Shown one piece after another: positions 10,965 through 22,228 of a stretch of DNA of 64,000 nt (positions within the stretch are counted from its first letter, which is position 1; every line of letters starts with the position of its first letter). The translations under genes and the position numbers were made by a program. The stretch is taken from assembly GCA_029532415.1 (NCBI GenBank), contig JAQOTA010000053.1, positions 1,550,001-1,614,000 on the forward strand, read 5' to 3'. The notes below the pieces were generated by a model. It saw only the letters and a list, made by a program, of their open reading frames with translations. It was not told the DNA's origin and did not search any database. This stretch comes from Marasmius tenuissimus (lineage: Eukaryota > Basidiomycota > Agaricomycetes > Agaricales > Marasmiaceae).

Positions 10965-12155
10965 ATGGTACCCGAATGTTCACTCCAAACCCATACAGTA
11001 AATTCCCCGGCGCGATTCCAAGGCGGAAATGCGAACCGAAGGCAAGGGCGGAAGGGAGAGAAGTCAGCGGGACTCGGAGAAAAGGAAACAGGCGAGGAGA
11101 AGCGACCGCCTAGACCGACACACTGTATGTCTTCATTTTGTTTTGTAGTGGGGAAGAGCGTGTAGATTGAGATGACCCTATAGTTTTGTCATTACCACTT
11201 GTGAGGAGACCGTCATGTCCGAACCCTTATGATTCTTAATCTCAGCATAATATAGGGTCAGTATCCTGAACTAAGGAGTCGCGTAGGAAAGTTCCAAGAC
11301 GCTCTGCTCAATCCTCATGGGTCCTCCAGCACGGTGAAGGGTTTACATCCGTCCATCGTCATCAATCCCAGGCGGCTTCATCTCACCTTGGGTGTGATGT
11401 CCCTACAAAAGCCAAAGGAGGGCCAAGGGAGTTCCGATACCACCCCTGAGAAGACCGTCGAATCTGCTTTGGATCTCCTACGCTCTCTTCAGTCTCAGCT
11501 CTCGGAGGAAGGCGCAGTCCAGATACCTCTCAGACAACTGGGAGCTTTCGGGTCGAAGAAAGGCGCCAGAGTACTATGGGCTAGCCCTGTTGAACAGGCG
11601 GAAGACGGAGAGACTCCGGACGAATCTGGTAACCGGGAGAAGTTGGCCCGCGTCTGCTGTAAATCACACTCTCGATCCCAATTTTCCAGTATTGACTCAG
11701 GATTGCCCTGTCTAGCATTAGTGCACCGAACTTTCAAGGAAGCCGGCTATATCGTCGACACACGACCTCTCAAGGTCAGTATCGTCCTCACATTCTTCGC
11801 GACATCTCTCTTACCATACGCTCAGCTCCACTGCACCTTGATCAACGCGAGCCACAGAAAGCCATCATCCAAGAGACATATTGTCTTTTCATATGATGAC
11901 ATTCTGGCTTCTCAAGCCCTTCATCATATCCAGGTTTCATCTGCTCTGGAAACACCAGACGACACCGTCCCCACGGCGTCACCAGAGGTTTCAAGGGTAG
12001 GGAAAATCTCCGAGATCGCCTCGGCGGAAACATCGTCAACAAGAGTTGTTCAGGTGGACTTGGGGTCCTATACCGTTTCGGAGATTCAACTCTGTGTTAT
12101 GGGCAGTCACGGGTCTGAAGGGGAATATGTCAGCGTTGGTGGCATCTCACTATAG
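10965..12155 (+). CDS. AKAP7/ASCC1-like 2H phosphoesterase-fold protein
   Basis: Joined exons are 10965-11124, a 17-nt micro-exon 11184-11200, 11256-11774 and 11826-12155 (1026 nt, 341 residues). The joins give RPTHFLSLPLGQYPELRSRV followed by GKFQDALLNPH and then INPRRLHLTLGVMSL, the typical start of the AKAP7/ASCC1 RNA-ligase-like domain. The two HxT motifs of 2H phosphoesterases are HLTLG near the start and LHCTLINA after the last intron. In animals ASCC1 works with the ASCC helicase complex in alkylation repair and transcription. The KH domain of animal ASCC1 is not visible; before the domain there is only a basic, low-complexity leader of about 50 residues. The initiator at 10965 is chosen because it is in frame with exon 1; the true start could be further upstream. 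Confidence 0.8.
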
Positions 12156-13953
12156 ACCGACCCTAGAAATTAGGCCTTTTTTGTGCAAGCACCGATTAAC
12201 CGTCTCCCATCAAATTTATCATTCAACTTCGGATGTCTTCAGCGACTTTCCTGCGACCCGATACTTACAAGTTACAACCCGCACCTACGCACTAATGGTT
12301 GCGGCCAGGTCCCACCCCATGCGTCAGTAACCATCGGTCTCCCGCTTCTATCTCACGTCGTGGCATCCCTATCGTTCACACCATGCCCCAACACACTCTC
12401 GGTTCGCTCCCTAAGAGGGCCACTCGCTTGCTTCATTTCCGGGATGATACTTTGGGAACCATTGCAGTTGCACGCGTCCATGTTCGTCCTCCGGTGATTG
12501 GCATGAATCGATAGGCACATGAAGCCCATACCAGGGATTCCTACATCTTTATTTCCCCAACTCGGGCTCTTCCCCAACCAAGCATGAATGATTTCCCTCG
12601 ATCGCCCTCTAACATGATCACTGAATTAGTCCCTGAGTGACACCACACACACCCTCTCTCATATCTTTGACGGAATGGACCTCGGTTGACTATCTCGTAG
12701 ACAGCGGCGGTCTCCACCTCTTCTTTCCGCCTTGCCGGAGTCGCCACCTTTGGGCGAGATACGGGCGGCTACTTGTCCCCCAATGCTCATTCGAGCGTCC
12801 CACCTAAACCGGACTCCAATTTTTCATTCCACTCGATCCCACCAATCCAGTCGGTACCGCCCCCGCCCAACCTAGCGCCATGAGCTGTTGTTCCGCGCTT
12901 CGTCTATTTTTCCGTTGGCCTTTATACTCTAATACCTTCGTTTCCTTCGGACTTGAGGCGCAAAATGACGTGAAATTGCTACCCTCGTTTTTATTCTCCG
13001 CGTCGTCCTAGAACCCTCCTCGAGCCGAATGGTCCGTTCCTTCACGATCACGGAACCTGTCTACCCTCAAAGTCGTCGAGATGCGATTCCAGTTCCCCGA
13101 CGCCCAAACTTGGGATAGCTATCAGAACGTTTCTGATTGTAGCTATCAGTTCGTTCTAGGAGTCAGAAGAATCTTTGGCCTCCATACCTATGTGTCAACA
13201 GAACACCGATTCCCCGAAGGCCGCTCTAGCATGGAGAGGAAATGAACAGCCGGATCCTGATTCACTAAGATGCAGATGTTGGGAGTCCTTCGAAAGGCGA
13301 TGGCGAGAGTTGGGCTGTTTTGCGGCACCGTGGTGGCTGCGCCGGTGTTCATTGGCTAAAAAGTTGGATCGTCGACGTGAATCCCGGGGTTGCAGTTAGG
13401 ATGCTCGGGTCAACCTGAGGTACAAGATTTGAGGGCTGAATGGTGTGGTACGTATAGAGGCATGTGGAATCTGTCCTGGAGTACTAGTACCGTTTCAACG
13501 TACGTTGACCGGCTTTGTGACCACTTCATGGAACGATATGCAGGTGGTACCCGTGCTGGAACTGGTGCTGACATTGTGTAACATTGGTGCTGGTTGAGGT
13601 AGATATTACAACGTGACAACTTGACTCAAAATGCAAACAAAGGAAATGGGATAACTGGCAAGCGTGAATACCCAACAAGGGCGATATACAGAGTCAGAAA
13701 GAGTGAGATGGCGTTGCAAGCACGTCCAAGACAAAGGTTTGGAAGACTGAGTTGGCGAGGTAAATGAGAGCATGAATGAATACAAAGACTTTTACTTCAC
13801 AACCATATGTATCGCAAGATGAAACCCTCGTACACTCGAAAACCAGCACCAACGTCAAGTAAGCGAACCATGGCCGGGTCCGTGACTACCACTGCCTCCA
13901 CCCTCTGTGTCCTTCGCGCCCTTCTCGTGGCGTCGTAATTTTGTCCCAGCCGT
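12156..13953. other. intergenic stretch, no gene recognised
   Basis: About 1.8 kb lies between the ASCC1-like stop and the NAC-beta stop. Short plus-strand open frames around 12180-12510 and 13390-13580 show no motif. The part from about 12540 to 13090 is C/T-rich, as in many fungal promoters, and could belong to an unrecognised short gene. Confidence 0.35.
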
Positions 13954-14595
13954 CTAGTCAAGGCCTGCAGCCTTCTGCTCAGCCTCCACATCGAAGTTTT
14001 CAACGAGATCGGGGACATCATCATCGTCATCTGCCTCAGCAGCACCGGCGTTCGGCGGGCGTTGTTGGCTTTGTTGGATAGCCTGGTATGATTCCGCCAA
14101 CTTCCGCAGCGATGCAAGAGAGTCAGGACCAAGCTGGTTGAGAATTCCGGGAACGAGTTCGGTGAGTTCCTTTACATGACCGACGCCGTAGATGGCGAAC
14201 GTGTTGGCACCGACTGCGGCATGGACTAATGGGGGGGCAATATTAGCGAGAATCGTTCAATGAACAGGTGAAAACACGCGCCTTTTGGTGCTGTGAAGTG
14301 CAGTACATTTCCGTCCTCCCTGAACATGTTCACTTCCTCAACGCCCGCGATCGGCTGGACATTCAGCTTCTTCAATGCTCCTTGCAGTTTTTTGTCATCT
14401 TGAGCCGCTGCAGGCTTCGATTTCCGCACAACTTTTCTTCGTACAGTTCCCTTGCCGCCTATCGAGCGATTCCGATGAAAAAAGATGCATCTACAAGTCA
14501 GATTTTCAAGATTTTTCCCGCAGAAACTCGAAGCAATTACCAATCCTGTTGGCTGCAGCTTGAGCCTGGAGCTTGGCCAATTTTGCTGGATCCAT
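13954..14595 (-). CDS. EGD1: nascent polypeptide-associated complex subunit beta (BTF3-like)
   Basis: ATG at 14595 and TAG at 13956-13954. Joined exons read [20 protein letters not shown], then [28 protein letters not shown] and [20 protein letters not shown], followed by [20 protein letters not shown] and an acidic tail. This is the ribosome-binding RRKVVRK segment followed by the NAC domain, about the usual 155-160 residues. NAC-beta pairs with NAC-alpha and shields nascent chains at the ribosome exit. The second intron (about 14267-14222 on the minus strand) needs a GC donor: the exon ends AAAG, the intron starts GCGCGT and ends ATTAG. Shifting to the nearby GT breaks the frame. The start lies 279 bp from the divergent GNAT gene. 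Confidence 0.93.
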
Positions 14596-14874
14596 AATTG
14601 AACTGGGGCGTGGAACGAGATGGCCGACGAACGGTCTGTCGTGGATGTGCTATGAAAGTGTAATAAGGTTTGGACCAAACACGCGTATACAACAAGTCGA
14701 CCTCAGCCACAATTGCCAAATGCGCCCAATATTTTGGGCGCTCTGCGCAGTGCGGCCGACCACCGAATGATCTTGCCGCCCGTCACCATCGCTGGAAACA
14801 ATTCTGAATGGGGCTTCATCAGGAGCGAAAGAATACACGAGAAAACATAATAGCTCTGCTTTTGAGAACTATCC
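14596..14874. promoter_or_regulatory. divergent intergenic promoter region (NAC-beta / GNAT)
   Basis: The 279 bp between two start codons on opposite strands must contain both promoters. No consensus TATA box was seen in either direction, as often for housekeeping genes. Confidence 0.5.
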
Positions 14875-15959
14875 ATGACTATCTCTTCCTTCCACATCCG
14901 CCCGGCCACCTCTGACGATGTTGTGCGGACGAATTTCACTGCACTTGCACAGTTTTGGAACTCATGAGCATTTTAGGTTCTTCAGTTGATCATCGATCTT
15001 GTAGGTTTTTCTTTTCCCTTCCCATCGATCACTCATCGAGGGTACTCAACGACCGGTTTTTGGATAGGCTATATACGAGAAGGAACCTGACGCGGTTAAA
15101 GCCACCCCAGAACTTGTGAGGCCCTGCTGAGCAGCAGTATCTTCACCGCTCCGAAGCTCGCAAGCATGCTAATTGCTGTTGAAATCCATAACTATAACGC
15201 TGAATAGCTTCGCAAGAACCTTTTCGAAACTCCGTATGCACGCGCTCTGGTCGCCGTCGCTGGAACGACTGACAACCCGGGAAAACACATCGGACTCGCG
15301 TTGTATTTCTTCAATTTTTCTACTTGGACTGGCCGTCCTGGTCTATACGTTAGTATCTCAGATTTCCTCAGGTTTTCCCTTGTTGCGCCCTTCCAACCGC
15401 AAGATTCCTGCTCCTGTGTACCGATCCTATCTCCGGCTTTCGCGCATCCACTGGAACCAAACTAACTACTCTTTCTTGAAATTTAGTTGGAGGATCTCTA
15501 CGTGAGCCCCGAGTGCAGAAATCTTGGAGTCGGAAAGGCACTTTTTGGAGAGTTGGGTAAAATCGCGAAAGAAAAGGTAAACAAGGCTCGGTCTCCACTT
15601 CCTCCGTTCTCCGAATCTCTTGATATTTCTCTCCTGAACCCTCGGCCCGACATCTCTGCGATGACGAAGATGCTGACTGAAAATAACTTCCTCTTCCTCG
15701 TGTTTTAAATAGAATTGCGCGCGCTTGGACTGGTCCGTTCTCAAGGTGCGTTTCCGCATTCTGGCAACGTGAAGGCGAGCCTAGGCCCTGATGCATCATA
15801 AATGGCAAACAGTGGAACCAACCATCAATCGACTTTTATGAGAAGAAACTTGGAGCAACACCCATGTCGGAATGGATGGGCATGAGGCTTGAGGAAGGTG
15901 GTATTGATAACTTGTCAAAGTTCGTGCTAGAAGCGAAACCAGCAAACGCAGCCGCTTGA
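14875..15959 (+). CDS. GNAT-family N-acetyltransferase (diamine/thialysine acetyltransferase-like)
   Basis: Start MTISSFHIRPATSDDV at 14875; stop TGA at 15957-15959. Exons give AIYEKEPDAVKATPEL, then ALYFFNFSTWTGRPGLYV, and LEDLYVSPECRNLGVGKALF with the acetyl-CoA-binding R-x-x-G-x-G/A motif, and finally SIDFYEKKLGATPMSEW. These are hallmarks of the spermidine/spermine N1-acetyltransferase-like (SAT2/thialysine) branch, including the downstream FYEKKLGA. It transfers acetyl from acetyl-CoA to an amine; the substrate could be polyamines or lysine analogues. The early exon junctions (14940-15070) are uncertain. Confidence 0.88.
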
Positions 15960-16175
15960 CGGGGACCTTGAGGCTGGAGGAAGGGTCTGTTTAGTGCCAA
16001 CTTGTGTGTTATTACCTACTAAATACATCCGAAAAGAAAGAAATAATTGGGGCGGAGCTTCTAGGAGAACATGGCGAACGCATTTCGAGTGGCGACCGTG
16101 TGTCTTGGTGTCCAAAATAACCGGGTCGCACGACTCGGGAAAGCTCGCCAAACTGTCGAAATGCAGCCGGATCCA

Positions 16176-16952
16176 TCACACACCATCGTAGCTTGCACCT
16201 CCCGCCTTGATATAGGTAAATCGGAATCGCCATAGTAATAACAACCAAAGTCAGAAACAGCGCCGAACTAATACGTGAATGGCAAGCCCGCACCTTCCTC
16301 AGCTTCACCACGATGGGATCCTCGTTCAAATCGTCTTTCTCTCGCGCCGCAACCTCGATTGAAAATACCCGTAACACATTTTTGACATCAGCGGCATGCA
16401 CTGAAATCTAGGGAGGCGAAACGATTCGTTCGGGTTTGGTCTGAGATCACGGCGGATTCTACAATGCCGACGTACCTTGCCCTTCCTCATAACTTTGCAA
16501 TGCGGTCCTATCCACACCTAGACATAGAAGAGATCGTCAGGGAGGCTGAAACAGCGAAAATAACGGAGTCGCGCACCACTAGAACAAATTTCTCTCGTGT
16601 AGACTCCTTGTCGTTGGAGTATTGGACGCGCACATAAGCAAAGGATGCCTTGGAGTCCTCGAGGGTCTCTTTCAGTTCAGAAAGACCTCCAGTGCCCGTT
16701 TTGGTGACTTGAAGCTTGTCTGAGCGATCAGACTACGAATACAGAAGACTATTATGTGGCTTGTATCTCGGAGGTAGGCAATGCGAGATGCGCTACCTCG
16801 TAATCCAGTAGAAGCCATTTCGTATCAGATTTATCGGAGCGTACATCGAGGTAAGCTAAAGAATAAGTATTGGAATTTGAATTTGAATAAGCACGACGAG
16901 GGGAGAAGGAAATCTCACCTTCATTGATGCTTGGATCCGTCAGGTCAGCCAT
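16176..16952 (-). CDS. coactosin-like actin-binding protein (ADF-homology domain)
   Basis: Start MADLTDPSINEGE at 16952; stop TGA at 16178-16176. Joined exons contain KWLLLDYE, TGTGGLSELKETLEDSKASF, AYVRVQY, STREKFVLVVW, a segment GPHCKVMRKGK, and HAADVKNVLRVFSIEVAA, ending KAGGASYDGV. This matches the ADF-H fold of coactosins in order and size (about 145 residues). It binds F-actin filaments in the cytoplasm. It converges with the GNAT gene (3' ends 216 bp apart) and diverges from Rrg9. Confidence 0.88.
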
Positions 16953-17131
16953 TCCAAAGGAAAGAAATGTCAGAAAAAGAGAAAAGACTGAGAAGAAGAG
17001 GAGAAGAAATGAACGGTGCTGGCAGTTGCAGTAAGAGTCGTGAAGCACGCTGATGCGATGGAGGTCGCTTGAATAGTAATTACCTAATCAATTTGAACGC
17101 TTTGCTCAACGTTCACGACGACCTCAAAGCT
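16953..17131. promoter_or_regulatory. short divergent promoter region (coactosin / Rrg9)
   Basis: Only 179 bp separate the two start codons, so the promoters must overlap or be very compact. An A/G-rich tract (about 16960-17010) is the only visible feature. Confidence 0.45.
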
Positions 17132-17764
17132 ATGGTCCCCACTGGACGTGTCATCGACCTCGGTCTCAAGTCATTCTGCCAGAGAATCTCTCTTCATCGC
17201 TTTTATTCTCTTCCTTCGTCTTCCCAGTTCCTCAAAACGTACAACGTTGCACCACCTCCCTCACCTTCTCGCTCAATCTTCGACGATGACGATATTCACG
17301 TCGATCTCTCAGAAGATAACGACGCAGTAAACCGAGTACGAAAGAACAAAACTCCTCTACATCGTCGAAAGCCTCCAAAAGAACCGACCCCGGTCGAACA
17401 CAAAGCTCACCGCGCGTCCATGAAACGTACTTTCCCAGAGGGATGGAACCCGCCAAAAAAGCTGAGTCGGGAGGCTATGGAGGGGCTAAGAGAGCTTTAT
17501 CATTTAGATAAAGCAAAATTCTCCACCCCGGTTCTGGCGCAGAAGTTCAAGATCAGTCCGGAGGCGGTTAGGAGGATCTTGAAGAGCAAATGGCAGCCGA
17601 CTGAGGAGAAGAGGAGGAAATTGATCGCGCAGGACAACGAATATTTGACTTTGACCAAATTGAAGCAGAGGGTGAAGGAAAGAATGGAGACTGACCAAGT
17701 GATGGAGGCGAAGACTGGACGAACAACCGGTGCAAATTTCAAGGACAGATTCACATTTCAGTAA
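17132..17764 (+). CDS. RRG9: Rrg9/neugrin-like mitochondrial protein
   Basis: A single-exon gene of 210 codons. The first in-frame ATG is at 17132; upstream in-frame codons have no ATG. Residues about 90-180 contain the Rrg9 region: MKRTFPEGWNPPKKLSREAM, LRELYHLDKAKFSTPVLAQK and FKISPEAVRRILKSKW, a helix-turn-helix-like core. Family members (yeast Rrg9, animal neugrin) are mitochondrial and needed for respiratory growth and mitochondrial genome expression. The Arg/Ser/Phe-rich N-terminus with few acidic residues fits a mitochondrial presequence. The C-terminus is Lys-rich. Confidence 0.85.
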   Translation: MVPTGRVIDLGLKSFCQRISLHRFYSLPSSSQFLKTYNVAPPPSPSRSIFDDDDIHVDLSEDNDAVNRVRKNKTPLHRRKPPKEPTPVEHKAHRASMKRTFPEGWNPPKKLSREAMEGLRELYHLDKAKFSTPVLAQKFKISPEAVRRILKSKWQPTEEKRRKLIAQDNEYLTLTKLKQRVKERMETDQVMEAKTGRTTGANFKDRFTFQ

Positions 17765-18157
17765 TGGGTATCTTGTATCGCTCAATCTACATAGACATCT
17801 CAGCTCTGCAACATACATAGTAAGAGTGTGGTATCGGTCATTATAACAAGAAAGTAAGTAAGTGAGGATAACTAGAGAGAACGGGGGTATGTACAATGAA
17901 CGAAAATGGTCAGAATAAACAGCATGTACAGTGACAAGGTCCAGCGAACATACATCAATGCTAATAAATATACGTATAAATAGGTATCGTTCAAGTCGTG
18001 CATGATTTCAAGAAATTCGCATAACGTTCATACTGTGAATGGTGTAGTGTGATGGGTCGCCAGGACTTTGAATCGTAGCCGAAAAATGAAGGTGCGAAGT
18101 GTGTATTGTGAAAGGTCCTAAAGTCCCAAGAAACTGCTGGATTGCGACGGGGACACG

Positions 18158-20099
18158 TCACAAAGCGATGGGGGTCCGTTCGTAGTTCAAGCCGAAGGAC
18201 CCAGCAGGTGGGCGACAGAAGAGAATGTCATTCCAGTTCGGGGTTGGCAGAGGATCTGCGGGTTTTCCAGAGGCATCGACAACGTGGTGGTCAAACCCTA
18301 GGAGGAACATGGCGGTGATGAGTTTGAGCTCAACCTTTCCAAGGCGCTGTCCAAGGCAGACAGTTTTACCTGTAAGGATCGAAGAAAGATAGTCAGAGAT
18401 CTGGACATTGCATCGATAATAAGAAGGTAACAAACGCACCTCCGCCCCATCCGACGTAACTGTAAGCATGGCTAGCATCCGTGACGGTTGGCCTCCCTGG
18501 GTCGAATTTCCAAGGGTCGGGGTATATTTCGGGGTCCAAGTGGACGTCGCTGAACGGATAAACGACATAAGCATCGGCGGGGATTACTTTTCCGTCGATG
18601 TACATCTCCGGACCCAAGTTCCGTCGCATCGCGGTGTGAGGCTGGGCGACCCTGAGAGTCTCTCGAATGATTGCGTCCAGGACAGGCGTCTGGCCTTCCC
18701 AGGTTTCCAAAGGGATTGTCGCAAGTCGTGAGGAGAGACCCGACGTCGTCGTTGTCTGGAGGCTGGCCGTGTCGAGCAACGCCTCTACTTCGGCCTTGGC
18801 CTTGGCCCGCCATTCAGGGTGGCCGCCCAAAAACGTGCTGATCCAGCAGGCTGAGAGTTGACAACCAGTTAGACATAAGTCCCGAAGATAAAGAACATTA
18901 CATACCTGTCGTGCCCGTCGCTCGAGCGCCCGCAATCAAAAGGCCCATGATGAACTGTTGGATGTAATCGTCAGCAGGGTGGATATGAAAGAAATGTTAG
19001 GCAGGCACTTACGCCAACAACCACCAGTTTCTCGTCTTGATTATCCAAGAGCATCTGTAGCGTATCGTCCCTCGTGACGCCACTTTTTTCCCGAGCGTTT
19101 ATAGCACCAATAACAATATTATAAATATCCTTCGTTGCCCATAATTTTTGAAGCATAGCGGGAGTCGGCAACCACGGGACTAGGACAGTCGCGGGGGTGG
19201 TCCCGGTGTCCAGTGTGTCATAGAGTTTTTTCAGACGTGCAACTAGAGCGGGGTCATCGGAAATTTCGTGGCAAGAAAGTGCGCGGACGGTGGTCTGGAA
19301 GACAAGCTATGTGGAGAAGAATCAGAACATGCGTGTTGGGTCGTGCGACGAAAGCACTATCTCACCTCGTATACTCTCTCGAAAGGGTCGAGGACGCCCG
19401 AGCTGCCCCAAGACTCCATCGCTTTCTGGCAATCAGCCAGAAGAATGGGAAGCACTGTCAACGGCGATCAGTAACAGCCATACTACCAGTGTCGATGATC
19501 GAGCCTCACAAGCGGATAGATGTTCATTCCTTTGTGCCGAAGCCAAGCGCTTGTGGATCAAGCTTATACGTTTCGTTTGAAGATCTGACGTGACGCCCCG
19601 TACCATGGGAATCTGCGGAGGAACGGTGTTAATGAGGCTTGCGAGAGATGAAAGCGATATGAAGACGTACGGCACCCGATAAGATTTTGAACCCTTCGGT
19701 GAGGTCGAGAGATTTTGCCGAGAAAAATGTCCGCCTAGCTGACTCGCCCGAAACGACCACCACGGTGTTCTGTCAGATCAGACGTTGATCGTCAATTCAA
19801 GGCCAACGAGGCATTGAGTAGAGGTTTCGACTCACCCGCAACAGAGAGAACTGAAAGGCAGATTGTCCTGTGGCTTGGAATCCCCAATTCAGGAAGTCGA
19901 ATCGACGGCGAAAAAATGGAATGATCGCGAAGATGGAGTGTACAGGCAACGATGCAGGCGCGTCGGGGCCGTCTCTTTGAAGTGATGATAGGGTGGTTAG
20001 AATGAGTAGGAGTATGATGATACCCGTGGTGAAGACCGTTGGGAAGCCGGCAGAGAGAAGGGCAACGGCGGCAGCCTGAAGGCCTACTGCGTAAGGCAT
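18158..20099 (-). CDS. cytochrome P450 (P450-B)
   Basis: ATG at 20099 and TGA at 18160-18158, at least eight exons. The N-terminal membrane segment (FTTGIIILLLILTTL) is followed by VHSIFAIIPFFRRRFDFLNW. The I-helix region reads FIMGLLIAGARATGTTA across an intron. The K-helix is IIRETLRVAQPHTAMRR (ExxR present). The PERF-like region is WKFDPGRP. The haem loop is WGGGKTVCLGQRLGKVELK, with Trp where Phe is usual. It clearly belongs to a different P450 family from P450-A and P450-C and resembles the CYP51/CYP7-like branch with a GGG haem signature. The substrate is unknown. It stands between Rrg9 and a PAQR gene, so membership in the terpenoid set is only possible. Confidence 0.85.
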
Positions 20100-20207
20100 G
20101 ACGAAGGGGAGGATGCAAATAAAAAAAGAAAAGGGAAAGGCCCTGTCCCGGGACCGTAAGCAAAGAGAGTATGAAGGTACAGGACCATCACTCGTTGGAC
20201 TCTGGCC

Positions 20208-20215
20208 AATTTATA
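20208..20215 (-). promoter_or_regulatory. TATA-like box of P450-B
   Basis: The minus strand reads TATAAATT, about 110 bp upstream of the ATG at 20099, a plausible core-promoter position. Confidence 0.4.
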
Positions 20216-20937
20216 CTGCCCATGGAAGGCAATACCTGCGGCACAGATTACATACCTGTAAACCTGCTGTAAAACAACTGAAATAGCAGAGGAACGATCG
20301 GCAGATCCGTATCTACAAGTCGGGGCCGAAATGAACCATCTCGAACCGTTGGCAGGATTGGTAGGAGGCCCAGGATTCAACACGTGGGAACAACCTGGTT
20401 GCCAGTAGACCTCCGGAATCCGGATTCGCAACCAGTGCAAAAAGCATGATCGACGACTGCCTCTTTTGAAATTTACTTAATAGGAATTCGCACTCGGCAC
20501 CTGTAAGTTGCAAAGAGAGTCAACACGATCAAGAAGGCGTGTTTCCATGGGTAACACACCAAGGAGTGGATCAGAGGATAGGCTATCCCCAAGCGCGTCG
20601 ACCGTTGGTTATCTCGGGCTCGAGCTCTAGAGCTGCGCGAGAACTAGGCGAGCTGCCGGGGCCCAAGGGCCTGCAGCTTTTCGGCGACAACATGCGTGCC
20701 TCGCTGCAAAATATGTAACAGGTCGGAGAAGTCTGGAACAAAGAACGAGACCGCGTCAATTACATGTGTTCACTTTCCGATCCTGTTTGACGGCTCCGAA
20801 CATTTCTATCACTCGACAAACGCGAAGTATCATATGTTGATCGTAACGCCATCGTCATAAAGTCTATCGGGAACGGTCAATTCATTCTTCATACATGTGG
20901 AAGCGAGACCCACCAGTAGTAAGGTACTCCAGCACCG
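20216..20937. other. intergenic region, no gene seen
   Basis: It holds the distal P450-B promoter and the 3' flank of the PAQR gene. No motif-bearing open frame is present. Confidence 0.4.
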
Positions 20938-22228
20938 CTAGTCTAATCGTCTACAATCTAGCTGAGTGTATGCGTATTCGATCGCCGTCAACATGAACGC
21001 ATAGTGAGCGAGGGCCGCAAAGACAACACAGAAGTGGAATATCTGATGTGATGCAAAGAAGACATCAAAGTATCCGGGAGCAAGGCGCTCCGGGATGCGA
21101 TTCGCGCTGCGGAGGGAATTGAGTAATACCCATAAACCACCTTGACGGTTCCACATACTATAGCAAAGCACCAAGAATGTAAATGCATCCCGAGAGCAAG
21201 AGCCACGAAAAACCCATTTCCCGGAACATCTTCTGAATGCCGTGCGCACAGGCCCAGTGAAGAATTGGAACAATAGCACATAATCCAAGGCCAACAAAGA
21301 CAACGGTGCGTGCACCCCGGTGGGTTGGTTTGGCATATTCAGGGTTGAGAACAATGTAAGCAGCCCCTTGTAATGTAATTTCAGCAAATACAACAATAAA
21401 CGCATTCGCATTGGAAGAGACCGACCGAGACCGACAAATGTGATCGCCGCGATATAGAGTAATTGGAGGCGTGGCTCGCAAAAGAAGCCGTAGTAGAGGC
21501 ATGGATAGAAAGACCCCACGATGAGGAAAATAATCCCGGAATAGTCGAGGGCATGACACCGAAAAGAAACCTAAATCCCGTAAACAGCGTTAGAGGTGGC
21601 AGTCCAAATGCAAAGTTCGTAGATTCACCTCTCGGGAATGGCAAGAAAATGTATGGTAAGCAGCGCTCGCCGCTAGACAAAAGACAGCAGAAATGAAAAA
21701 CACCGAGAAGATGATAACTTCGAGACTCGTTGCATGATGAGTTGTAAAATGTTTGGGCCTCTCGGTCATCAGGAGGTAACAAAATAAAATGGCTCCCCAG
21801 AGGTGACTGTGTATGTTCACTGCATCATTAAGTCTTTAGGAGTCGCCGTCGCATCAAATCAAGAACAGGTACAAGCCAAAAACGGACCTGTTTCATTATG
21901 CACATCTTGATTCCAACGGAGATCAGTCGTAGTAAGGCAGTCTCAAACAAAAAAAAAGGCGACTTGCATGCATAGACAGAACGGAGGCAGCCTTGCCATT
22001 GATATTGAAGTCTATCATGAAAGCTGTCTCAGCCGCTGTTGATTGAAGAGATCAACGAGCCACGTACCTCCGATAACCCGTCACAATGTGTTCGTTATCC
22101 TTTTGCCAATCTTCAAGCTCGCTAAAGGTCAGCAACCTTGCTCGAACCTTGCTTTTCTCTTCTTTTTGCTCTGTTCTCAACGAATTCCTTTGCCGAAGGC
22201 TACCACTAGAGTGAGCTCCGGAGGACAT
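20938..22228 (-). CDS. PAQR/HlyIII-family seven-helix membrane protein (Izh/adiponectin-receptor-like)
   Basis: Start MSSGAHSSGSLRQRN at 22228; stop TAG at 20940-20938. The cytoplasmic N-terminus has LLTFSELEDWQKDNEHIVTG followed by YRR, diagnostic of fungal HlyIII proteins. After a short exon come HNETVNIHSHLWGAILF, SAAYHTFSCHS, several transmembrane helices, and the last helix pair with FASHQIFHFCVVFAALAHYA (HxxxH). The three His positions match the Zn-binding site of adiponectin receptors. Yeast relatives (Izh1-4) affect zinc and sterol homeostasis; some have ceramidase activity. The protein should lie in the plasma membrane or ER. Confidence 0.9.

Noticed and set aside
11334..11336. Start of the ASCC1-like protein at 11334
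   Set aside because: The codon is GTG, and conserved domain sequence (QYPELRSRVGKFQDALL) continues upstream in the same frame to the splice site at 11256.
17069..17131. A start of Rrg9 further upstream at 17069
   Set aside because: That codon is TTG and no in-frame ATG exists before 17132.
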